The translations under genes were made by a program, and so were the position numbers. A DNA stretch of 64,000 nucleotides, taken from JACVRW01 sp963764665 (GTDB lineage Bacteria > Actinomycetota > Thermoleophilia > Solirubrobacterales > Thermoleophilaceae). The stretch lies in assembly GCA_963764665.1 (NCBI GenBank), contig CAVXTL010000017.1:62001-126000 (forward strand), in the 5' to 3' direction. Under the pieces are notes generated by a model. It saw only the letters and a program-made list of their open reading frames with translations, had not been told where the DNA came from and searched no databases. Positions within the stretch are counted from its first letter, which is position 1. Each line of letters begins with the position of its first letter. Of the stretch, positions 1-6,930 are shown one piece after another.

Positions 1-884
1 TGGCGGCAGCGCTCGGCGTGCTCGTTGCGCGCACGGCGCTCGCCCCGATCGGCCGCTTCACGAGCGGCACCGAGGCGGTGGCGGCCGACCCCGACGTGTC
101 GCGGCGCATGGAGGTCGGGTCCGCCGACGACGAGCTGTCGCGACTGGCGCGCAGCTTCAACGCCACCCTCGACGCTCTGGAGCGATCGGTGGAGGCGCAG
201 CGCCAGCTGGTGGCCGACGCGAGCCACGAGCTTCGCACTCCCATGGCGAGCCTGCGGGCGAACATCCAGACGCTCGAGCACGCCGGCCGGCTGCCGGCCC
301 ACGAGCTGGCGGCGCTGCGGGCCGACATCGTCGAGGAGCTGGACGAGCTCACCGCGCTGGTGGCCGACGTGGTGGAGCTGGCGCGCGGGTCCAAGCCGGG
401 CGTAGCGCTCGACGACGTGCGGCTGGACGAGGTCGTGGCCGCGGCGGTGGACCGCACCCGCAGCCGGGTGGGCGGCCAGGTGGAGATCGGCGCCGACCTC
501 GAGTCCGCGGTGGTGCTCGGCGAGCCCGAGCGCATCCAGCGGGCGGTGTCGAACCTGCTCGAGAACGCGGTCAAGTGGAGCCCTCCGGGCAGCTCGATCG
601 ACGTGGACCTGCACGGCGGCGTGTTGACGGTCCGCGACCGCGGCCCCGGGTTCGCCCCGGACGACCTGCCCCACGTCTTCGAGCGCTTCTACCGCGCCGA
701 CCGCGCTCGTGGAATGCCCGGCTCGGGGCTGGGCCTCGCGATCGTGAAGCAGGCCGCGGAGGCGCACGGCGGAACGGTCGAGGCGCTCAACGCCCCGGAC
801 GGCGGCGCCCTGCTGCGGCTGTCGTTCGGCGTGGCCGCTCCGGTGGACGCGGCTCGCGAGCCGTCGACGCAGCCTCTTAGCTAG
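1..884 (+). CDS. Sensor histidine kinase, 5'-truncated by window edge
   Basis: This is the C-terminal part of a two-component sensor kinase; the frame is open to the left edge, so the N-terminal sensor is missing. The visible part starts with a membrane-exit/HAMP-like segment. It continues with a dimerisation domain containing the phospho-acceptor motif ASHELRTP, then an ATPase domain with the N-box NLLENAVKWSP, the G1 motif DRGPGFAP, the F-box VFERFYRADRA and the G2 motif GSGLGLAIV. These are the standard HisKA and HATPase_c elements, so the catalytic core looks intact. It lies 51 bases upstream of an HtrA-type protease on the same strand, a common pairing in envelope-stress systems. The cognate response regulator would lie to the left. 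The signal sensed cannot be read from this fragment. Confidence 0.93.
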   Translation, partial: AAALGVLVARTALAPIGRFTSGTEAVAADPDVSRRMEVGSADDELSRLARSFNATLDALERSVEAQRQLVADASHELRTPMASLRANIQTLEHAGRLPAHELAALRADIVEELDELTALVADVVELARGSKPGVALDDVRLDEVVAAAVDRTRSRVGGQVEIGADLESAVVLGEPERIQRAVSNLLENAVKWSPPGSSIDVDLHGGVLTVRDRGPGFAPDDLPHVFERFYRADRARGMPGSGLGLAIVKQAAEAHGGTVEALNAPDGGALLRLSFGVAAPVDAAREPSTQPLS

Positions 885-914
885 CTCTTCGCTTCCGTTC
901 AGGGAGTCGTTAGC

Positions 915-935
915 GGGGCGAGCCACGCTCGCCCC
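915..935 (+). promoter_or_regulatory. Perfect hairpin abutting the HtrA-type protease start codon
   Basis: A perfect inverted repeat with 9-base arms (GGGGCGAGC and GCTCGCCCC) and a 3-base loop CAC ends exactly one base before the ATG at 936. No Shine-Dalgarno sequence lies at normal spacing; the nearest purine-rich stretch (AGGGAG) is about 30 bases upstream. A stem at this position should impede initiation, so it may be a translational control element, or the transcript may start close to the ATG. This is seen directly; the function is inferred. Confidence 0.4.
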
Positions 936-2036
936 ATGAACTTGACGAAGAAGGCAGCCCCTCTGTTGGCCGCCGCGATCGTGGGCGGCGGCGCAGGTGC
1001 GGTCGTGGTCGCCTCCACGGACGACGGCGGGAAGACCACGACCACCACGAGCCCCGCCGCGGCGGCGGTGTCGCCCGTGGCGGACACCGGCACCGCGCTC
1101 AACTCGCGCCAGGTGTACGAGGCCGCGAAGGGATCGGTGGCCTACATCACCGCGGAGGTGACACAGCAGTCGGAGGGACCGTTCGGCCAGAGCCAGTCCG
1201 GCCAGGCCAGCGGCTCCGGCTTCGTGGTCTCCAAGGACGGCTACGTGGTCACGAACGCGCACGTGGTCGACGGCGCCTCGGCCGTGACCGTGAAGATCGG
1301 CGTCGGCGACACGAAGACGGCGCGCGTGGTGGGCCAGGACACCTCGTCCGACATCGCGCTCCTCAAGTTCGACCCGGGCTCGGAGGACCTGGTGCCGCTC
1401 GCGCTCGCCGACTCGGATGACGTCCACGTGGGCGACCCCAGCTTCGCGATCGGGAGCCCCTACGGCCTCCAGCGCACCCTCACCACCGGCGTGGTGAGCG
1501 CGCTCGACCGCGAGATCAGCGCGCCCAACGGCTTCTCGATCTCCGGCGTGATCCAGACCGACGCCGCGCTCAACCCGGGCAACTCGGGCGGGCCGCTGCT
1601 CGACTCGCACGGCCGCGTGATCGGGGTGAACTCCCAGATCGAGTCCAGCGGCTCGACCGCGGGCGGCTCGGCAAGCAACAGCGGAATCGGCTTCGCGGTG
1701 CCGTCGAACACCGTGACCAGCGTGGTCGAGCAGCTGCTCGAGGACGGCACGGCCACTCACGCCTATCTGGGCGTGCAGACCACCGACGCCACGGGCGGCG
1801 GCGCCCAGGTGGCCTCAGTGGTGGACGGAGGCCCGGCGGCCAACGCCGGCCTGCGCGCCGGCGACGTGGTGCGGTCGGTGAACGGCGAGGAGGTCGAGGA
1901 CTCGAGCTCGCTGTCGACCCTGGTGGGCAAGCAGAGCCCCGGCGACGAGGTCACGCTGACCGTCACCCGAGACGGCGACGAGCAGACCCTTCACGCGGAG
2001 CTGACGGACCGACCGGAGTCGGTGCAGCAGGGCTAG
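936..2036 (+). CDS. S1C-family trypsin-like serine protease with PDZ domain (HtrA/DegP type)
   Basis: A 366-residue membrane-anchored protease of the HtrA/DegP family, which degrades or chaperones misfolded extracytoplasmic proteins. Residues 1-28 form a signal anchor (two Lys, then a Gly/Ala/Val-rich helix), followed by a Thr/Ala-rich linker. The trypsin domain shows the full triad: His109 in TNAHVV, Asp139 in SSDIALLK and Ser217 in GNSGGP. A single PDZ domain covers about residues 265-355, with AGLRAGDVV as its typical loop. Family members usually have one or two PDZ domains, so the length is normal. The ATG at 936 is the first start codon after the kinase stop and gives a sensible signal anchor. 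The kinase upstream may control it. A hairpin sits directly in front of the start. Confidence 0.93.
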   Translation: MNLTKKAAPLLAAAIVGGGAGAVVVASTDDGGKTTTTTSPAAAAVSPVADTGTALNSRQVYEAAKGSVAYITAEVTQQSEGPFGQSQSGQASGSGFVVSKDGYVVTNAHVVDGASAVTVKIGVGDTKTARVVGQDTSSDIALLKFDPGSEDLVPLALADSDDVHVGDPSFAIGSPYGLQRTLTTGVVSALDREISAPNGFSISGVIQTDAALNPGNSGGPLLDSHGRVIGVNSQIESSGSTAGGSASNSGIGFAVPSNTVTSVVEQLLEDGTATHAYLGVQTTDATGGGAQVASVVDGGPAANAGLRAGDVVRSVNGEEVEDSSSLSTLVGKQSPGDEVTLTVTRDGDEQTLHAELTDRPESVQQG

Positions 2037-2041
2037 GCGGG

Positions 2042-2087
2042 TAGGCGGAGCGGCGCGGAGCGGAGACGCTCGTGCGCCGCCCGCCTA
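2042..2087. terminator. Hairpin between convergent protease and SDR genes
   Basis: TAGGCGG-A-GCGGCGC (2042-2056) can pair with GCGCCGC-CCGCCTA (2074-2087), giving 14 pairs with one bulged A. It lies between two convergent genes and overlaps the stop codon of the minus-strand SDR. No T-tract follows, so it is a candidate bidirectional transcription stop without the classic intrinsic-terminator tail. Confidence 0.45.
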
Positions 2088-2906
2088 GCTCGCAGGTCGC
2101 TCGTCTGGCGCGTCCGAGCCCGTGCGCGTGGTCATCACCGCCGCGCTGCCCCCCGACATCACGCGCCGGTACAGGGCCGGGGTCAGCACGCGGGACAGGG
2201 TGGCGAGGAAGTACGGCCGCGGCACGTAGCGCTCGGCCTTGCCGCCCGGCCCGGCTTCCACGATCGCGTCGGCCACGCGCTCGGGGCGGGAGACCATCCA
2301 GCGGGTGGCCAGCCGCGCCTTGAGCTCGGCGGCCGGGAAGCCCTCCGTGGCGATGAACCCGGGCAGCACCAGCCCCACGTGCACGCCGTTGGCTCGCTCC
2401 TCCAGGTAGAGCGACTCGGACCAGCCGGTCAGCGCGAACTTGCTGGCGCTGTAGGCGCCCGACCCGGCGCGGGCCACCCGGCCGGACACGCTCGACACGT
2501 TCACGATCGAGGCCGGCGCGGACTCGCGGAGCAGGGGGAGGAGCGCCTCGGTGAGGCGCACCTGGGCGTAGAAGTTCAGCTCCATCGTCTGGCTCACGTT
2601 CGCGTGGCCGCCGTCGGCGAAGCGGGCACGCCATCCGGCGCCCGCGTTGTTCACCAGCAGGTCGAGCCGGCCATGCGTGTCCCGCACGTGCCGGAGCACC
2701 TCGTCCGGCGCCCCGTCGGAGGTGAGGTCCGCGGCCACGAAGCCGGCCGGGACGCCGAGCGACTCCGCCAGCGCACGCAGGCGGTCCTCGCGCCGGGCCA
2801 CCAGCACCAACCGCGCGCCGGGCTCGCGCGCGAGGCGCCGGACGGTGGCCTCGCCGATGCCGCTCGAGGCGCCGGTGACCACCGCTACGAAAGGCTGGGC
2901 GTTCAT
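2085..2906 (-). CDS. Short-chain dehydrogenase/reductase (SDR)
   Basis: A 273-residue classical SDR, an NAD(P)-dependent oxidoreductase of unknown substrate. The nucleotide-binding motif TGASSGIG is at residues 11-18, the NNAG motif at 86-89, the catalytic serine in NVSSVSG near 138 and the YxxxK pair at Tyr152/Lys156. The start chosen (ATG at 2906) puts the Rossmann strand at the N-terminus as usual for the family. A longer frame upstream exists but runs into the neighbouring gene. The ATG overlaps the stop of the acetyltransferase as ATGA, so the two are probably co-transcribed. Similar SDRs act on lipids or alcohols, but nothing here fixes the substrate. Confidence 0.9.
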   Translation of the reverse strand: MNAQPFVAVVTGASSGIGEATVRRLAREPGARLVLVARREDRLRALAESLGVPAGFVAADLTSDGAPDEVLRHVRDTHGRLDLLVNNAGAGWRARFADGGHANVSQTMELNFYAQVRLTEALLPLLRESAPASIVNVSSVSGRVARAGSGAYSASKFALTGWSESLYLEERANGVHVGLVLPGFIATEGFPAAELKARLATRWMVSRPERVADAIVEAGPGGKAERYVPRPYFLATLSRVLTPALYRRVMSGGSAAVMTTRTGSDAPDERPAS

Positions 2907-3433
2907 CGAGCCGGAAACATAGGCTCTGCGGGCCGCTCGGGGCCGGCCGGCAGCAGCTGGAGCTGCCACCAGCCCACGTCCCACCACTCGCCGAACTTCC
3001 AGGCAACCCGGCGGTAGACCCCCACCGGCTCGAAGCCGAGCGTCTCGTGCAGGCCCACGCTCGCCTCGTTCGGAAGCGTCACGCCGGCGCAGGCCACGTG
3101 GAAGCCCTGGCGCCGCAGCAGCTCGAACAGCTCGTGGTAGAGCTGGCGGCCCACGCCCTTGCGCTGATGCTCCTCCGCCACGTACACCGTCACGTCGGTG
3201 GACCAGCGGTAGGCGGCGCGGTTGTGGTGGGGGCTGCCGTAGGCGTAGCCCGCCACCTCGCCGTCGCGCTCGGCCACGAGCCAGGGGTGCGTGCGGGTGA
3301 TCCCGGCGATCCGCCCGGCCATCGCGTCGGGCCCGGGCGGGTCCTCCTCCAGCGAGGCCACGCCGTCGCGCACGTGCGGGAGGTAGATCTCGGCGCAGCG
3401 GGCGGCGTCGGCATCGGTGGCGTGCCTGACCAT
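2903..3433 (-). CDS. GNAT N-acetyltransferase, phosphinothricin acetyltransferase-like
   Basis: A 176-residue GNAT-fold acetyltransferase. The order of motifs (VRHATDADAARCAEIYLPHV at the start, then WLVAERDGEVAGYAYG, then HQRKGVGRQLY for the acetyl-CoA pyrophosphate loop) matches the Pat/Bar/MnaT group, which acetylates phosphinothricin, methionine sulfoximine or related amino compounds. Substrate is inferred from the family only. The ATG at 3433 was chosen over an upstream in-frame one because it places the first beta strand at the N-terminus. It is divergent from the solute-binding lipoprotein gene (44 bases between starts) and overlaps the following SDR by four bases. Confidence 0.88.
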   Translation of the reverse strand: MVRHATDADAARCAEIYLPHVRDGVASLEEDPPGPDAMAGRIAGITRTHPWLVAERDGEVAGYAYGSPHHNRAAYRWSTDVTVYVAEEHQRKGVGRQLYHELFELLRRQGFHVACAGVTLPNEASVGLHETLGFEPVGVYRRVAWKFGEWWDVGWWQLQLLPAGPERPAEPMFPAR

Positions 3434-3477
3434 GGACCTAGCCTTACAAACGGAGCCGCCGGAGTACGCTGCGAAAG

Positions 3478-4686
3478 ATGCCGGAGGACGGTGGAGCACT
3501 GGAGCGCCGCTTCGAGCGGGCCCTGCGCGAAGCCATCACCCGGCGGGCGGTCCTTAGGCGGGGTGCGGCGGGCGCGCTGGGCGCCTCGCTGATCGGCCAG
3601 CTCGCGGCCTGCGGGGACGACGAGCTGGGCGGCAAGGGCTCGGCCGCGGAGGCGCCGAGGGTCGAGCGCCAGCCGATCTCCGACGAGCTGCTGTTCTCCA
3701 ACTGGCCGCTCTACATCGACGAGGAGCGGACGAGCTTGAAGCGCTTCGAGCGCAAGTACGGCACGCGCGTGAAGTACGTCGAGGAGATCAACGACAACCA
3801 GGAGTTCTACGGCAAGGTCAACCAGCAGTACGCCACCGGGGACTCCGGCGGCCGCGACCTGCACGTGGTGTCCGACTGGATGGCGGCGAAGATGATCCGG
3901 CTCGGCTACGTGCAGCGGCTGGATCGCACCGCGATGCCGACCGTGGAGCGGAATCTCATCGACCGGCTGCGCACTCCCGTCTACGACGAGCGCCGCGACT
4001 TCACGGTGCCCTGGCAGTCGGGGATGACCGGGCTGATCTACCGCAAGGACAAGGTCAAGCGCGAGCCGCGCAGCATCGAGGACCTGTTCGACCCCGACTA
4101 CAAGGGCAAGGTCACACTGCTCACCGAGCTCTACGACACGGTGCCGATGGTGCTCCTCGGCATGGGCGGCGATCCCGCCACCGCGTCCAAGGACGAGATG
4201 CTCGAGGCGATCGACAAGGTTGAGCGCGAATCGCGCTCGGGCCAGGTCCGCCGCTTCACCGGCAACGAGTACACCCGCGACCTGTCGAAGGGCGACTCAT
4301 GGCTCGTGCTCGGCTGGTCGGGCGACGCGATCCAGCTCCAGGCCGACGACCCGAATATCGAGTTCACGCGCCCGGAGGAGGGCTTCCTGCTCTGGTCGGA
4401 CAACATGCAGATCCCGGTGGGCGCGCGGCACGCGTACACGGCCGAGAAGCTCATGGACTTCGTCTACCGGCCCGACGTGCAGGTGGACATCACCGAGTGG
4501 GTGAACTACGTCTGCCCGGTGAAGGGCGTGCAGGAGCTGCTCGAGAAGCGCGACCCCGAGCTGGCCGCCAGCGAGCTGATCTTCCCCACCGACGAGAGCC
4601 TGCGCGGCGCCACCGACCTGCGCCCACTGACCGTGGAGGAGGAGCGCGAGGTGGAGTCCGCGTTCCAGGCGGCCATCGGCGCCTGA
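3478..4686 (+). CDS. PotD/PotF-like extracellular solute-binding lipoprotein
   Basis: A 402-residue substrate-binding protein of the spermidine/putrescine ABC-importer family. The N-terminus carries a twin-arginine signal (RRAVLRRGAAGA) followed by a hydrophobic stretch and a lipobox ending LAAC, so it is probably exported folded through Tat and lipid-anchored. The mature part begins with the family pattern ELLFSNWPLYID and retains conserved segments such as DLHVVSDWMAAKM and VPWQSGMTGLIY. No permease or ATPase gene is adjacent, so it is an orphan that must work with components elsewhere or act as a sensor. Its 3' end converges with the LURP-one gene seven bases away. Ligand is not determined by sequence alone. 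Confidence 0.9.
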   Translation: MPEDGGALERRFERALREAITRRAVLRRGAAGALGASLIGQLAACGDDELGGKGSAAEAPRVERQPISDELLFSNWPLYIDEERTSLKRFERKYGTRVKYVEEINDNQEFYGKVNQQYATGDSGGRDLHVVSDWMAAKMIRLGYVQRLDRTAMPTVERNLIDRLRTPVYDERRDFTVPWQSGMTGLIYRKDKVKREPRSIEDLFDPDYKGKVTLLTELYDTVPMVLLGMGGDPATASKDEMLEAIDKVERESRSGQVRRFTGNEYTRDLSKGDSWLVLGWSGDAIQLQADDPNIEFTRPEEGFLLWSDNMQIPVGARHAYTAEKLMDFVYRPDVQVDITEWVNYVCPVKGVQELLEKRDPELAASELIFPTDESLRGATDLRPLTVEEEREVESAFQAAIGA

Positions 4687-4701
4687 GCCGCGCTCAGCGC
4701 G
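4679..4701. terminator. Hairpin at convergent gene ends
   Basis: CTGAGC (4683-4688) and GCTCAG (4692-4697) form a perfect 6-base stem around a 3-base loop, extended by GCGC on both sides with one bulge. It spans the stop codons of the two convergent genes and probably helps end transcription from both sides. Confidence 0.4.
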
Positions 4702-5311
4702 CCTGGAGGGCGTCCATGCCCACCGCGATCGCGAGGATCATGCGGCGGTCGATCGACCGGTCGGGGTCCCCGCTCATGTCGATCACGTAGGTGTCCCGGA
4801 ACTTGAAGGCCACGCGCTGATGCGTGCCGAGCACGGTCTCGTCGCGCACGAAGTCGAAGTGGTACGGAATGGGGACCCAGTCGGTGAAGCCGCCGATGAA
4901 GGGCACCAGGCCGATCAGCCGCCGGATGAGCGCCACGGCGAGGCTGCGCTCGCGGGCCTTGGCGGTCTCGTTGCCGTCGGCGTCGAACAGCAGGTAGGTC
5001 GAGCGCAGCAGGCTCTCGCCGAACACCTTCTGGATCTCGCCGATCTTGCTGCCGTCGGCGGCCGTGACGTCGTAGCGGGCGCGCGGGTCGAAGCGCTGGC
5101 GCGCGTTCAGCCGCATCAGCTCCTGGGTCTTCGTGTCGTCGACGTAGAAGCGGATGTCCTCCTTGAACTTGAAGCGCTTCTGCTCCACGAACGCCACCGG
5201 GTCGCCGGGCTGGCCGTCCGGGCCGGGCAGCGTGAACTCGTACTGGTTCACCACCGGCCGGATCCGCTGCCGGAGCACGAAGCGGTGGTGCTCGTTGGGC
5301 TGAACGGTCAT
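4694..5311 (-). CDS. LURP-one-related (tubby-like fold) family protein
   Basis: A 205-residue protein resembling the LURP-one-related/phospholipid-scramblase-like beta-barrel family. Supporting features are the pattern of short beta strands, the segment FKEDIRFYVDDTKTQELMR, the later IGEIQKVFGESLLRSTYLLFD, and the C-terminal VAFKFRDTYVIDMSGD with IDRRMILAIAVGMDAL. In the family this end forms the central hydrophobic helix. The biochemical role of bacterial members is not known. It stands alone, convergent with the solute-binding protein and on the same strand as, but about 40 bases from, the end of the large catabolic operon. Confidence 0.8.
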   Translation of the reverse strand: MTVQPNEHHRFVLRQRIRPVVNQYEFTLPGPDGQPGDPVAFVEQKRFKFKEDIRFYVDDTKTQELMRLNARQRFDPRARYDVTAADGSKIGEIQKVFGESLLRSTYLLFDADGNETAKARERSLAVALIRRLIGLVPFIGGFTDWVPIPYHFDFVRDETVLGTHQRVAFKFRDTYVIDMSGDPDRSIDRRMILAIAVGMDALQAR

Positions 5312-5353
5312 CGGGAGCGGACTGTAGAGGCCGCCCCCTGGAGTCCCGGCCCT

Positions 5354-5888
5354 CTAGCGGTAGAGCGCGTCCACCGCGTCGGCGCCCAGGCCGACCTTGT
5401 CGTAGTGCTCCTTGCACATCTTGATGTAGTCGTGCACGTCGAAGTACCCGACCGCCTCGCCCTCTTCGTCGAGCCATACGAGCGGGCCCTTGACGACGAA
5501 GAACACCCGCATCGGCTCCGGGTGGTCGTAGGCCACGAGGGTGTGGCCCTCGCCCGGGCGTCTCGTAGACGAAGTCGCCGGCGGTGGCGGTCCAGTCGTG
5601 CTCCAGGTAGCCCCACTTGCCCGACACGGTGAAGGCGAACACCTCGTGCGGGTGGTAGTGGCGGTTGACCAGCCCGGCCTCCTTGGCCATCAGGATGTCG
5701 GCCCACTTGTTCTGGGACGGTGAGATCCAGAGCGGACGCGTGGACACCGTCTCGGTGATCGGCGCGTAGTAGCGGTCGTCGTCGGTGGGCGCGTTCTGGA
5801 TGTAGGCCTCGGGCAGCGCGTCGGGCTGGAAGACCTTGGTGATCGGCTGCAGGTCGCGCCAGAACTCGGTGGTGGGTGCGTCGGGCAT
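5354..5888 (-). pseudogene. Cupin, 2,4'-dihydroxyacetophenone dioxygenase-like (frameshifted, probable sequence error)
   Basis: Reading two frames together gives a cupin of about 177 residues. Residues 1 to about 112 (MPDAPTTEFWRDLQP to GDFVYETPG) are in one frame and the rest (MAYDHPEPMRVFF to VDALYR) in the next. The metal motif HYHPHEVFAF and the later GHTLVAYDHPEP segment, restored when one base is removed from the CCCGGG run at 5553-5558, fit single-domain iron cupins annotated as 2,4'-dihydroxyacetophenone dioxygenase. That enzyme cleaves the C-C bond of an alpha-hydroxy aryl ketone to 4-hydroxybenzoate and formate. The ATG at 5888 has a strong AAGGAGG. It is the last gene of the operon, two bases after the alcohol dehydrogenase. 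Products would feed pobA at 55129. The substrate is inferred from similarity. Confidence 0.72.
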
Positions 5889-5890
5889 GG

Positions 5891-6930
5891 TCAGCCTCCT
5901 TCGGTGGTTTCCGGTATCAGGACCGCTCGGCCTGTGATCTCGCCCTCGCGCAGACGGTCGAGCACGTCGTTGACCGCGTCCAGCGGGTGCGTCTCCGTCT
6001 TCAGCGTCAGGCCGCCGCGGCCGTGCAGCTGGAGCACCTCCCAGAGGTCCGTCCAGCTGCCCACGAGGTTGGCGATCGCGGCCTGCTCGGTGCCCACCAT
6101 CGCCGGCCGACGGCACCGAGAGCGTGCCCCCGAAGCCCACGATCGAGTAGGTGCCGAGCGCGGGCCAGCATCGCCATGCCGTCGGCGTGCGTGGCGTCGC
6201 TGCCCACGAAGTCGATCACGAGGTCGGCGCCGCGGCCGCCGGTCAGGTCGCGCACGGCGTCCACGACACCGTCTGCCGGGAGCACCTCGTCAGCCCCGAG
6301 CTCCTGCGCGAGTTGCCGCCGCTCGGCGTTGGGATCCACGCCGATCACGGTGCTCGACCCGAGCTCGCGGAGCAGCTGCAGGGCGATGTGGCCGACGCCG
6401 CCCACGCCCAGCAGGACGCTGGTGCTTCCGGGCAGGGCGAGGTGCGCGACCTTCTTGACCGCGTGGTACGCCGTGAGCCCGGCGTCGGCGTGCGGGGCCA
6501 CGGCCGCCGGGTCCGCCCCGGGCGGGAGCTTGATCACCGAGCGCTCGGGCACCACCAGGTACTCGGCGAAGCCGCCGTTCACCGACAGGCCGGTGAACTG
6601 GTGGTGCTCGCAGTGCATGTCGCGCCCGCGCCGGCAGGGCACGCAGAGGCCGCAGCTGTGCGGCGGGTAGACGATCACGGCGTCGCCGGGCGCGACGGTG
6701 GACACCAGGTCGCCCACGGCCTCCACCCGCCCGGCGTTCTCGTGTCCCAGCACCAGCGGGAGCGACACCCCGGCCGGCTCCATCTCGCCGTCGATCGCGT
6801 GGAGGTCGGTGGCGCACACGCCCGCGCCCTCGATCCTCAGCAGCAGCTCGTCGGGGCGGGAGATCTCGGGCACCGGAAGATCGACCAGCTCGAGCGGGCG
6901 ACCGTACTCGCGCAGCAGGGCGGCCCTCAT
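5891..6930 (-). pseudogene. Zinc-dependent alcohol dehydrogenase (two frameshifts, probable sequence errors)
   Basis: A medium-chain alcohol dehydrogenase of about 345 residues once two extra bases are removed (near 6155-6165 and in the CCGGCC run at 6103-6107). The N-terminal part shows the catalytic-zinc region GVCATDLH and GHENAGRVEAVG, the structural zinc cysteines CGLCVPCRRGRDMHC and the NAD fold LLGVGGVGHIALQL. The middle piece GFGGTLSVPSA lies in a second frame, and the tail MVGTEQAAIANLVGSW to ETTEGG in a third. It probably oxidises an alcohol intermediate of the operon's aromatic substrate. The start overlaps the fused E1 stop as ATGA. All parts needed for activity are present, so true inactivation is doubtful. 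Confidence 0.82.

Noticed and set aside
4506..6140. A 544-codon minus-strand frame spanning three genes
   Set aside because: Only two parts of it are real: the start of the cupin and a short piece of the alcohol dehydrogenase. The rest reads across other genes in the wrong frame, an effect of the frameshifts.
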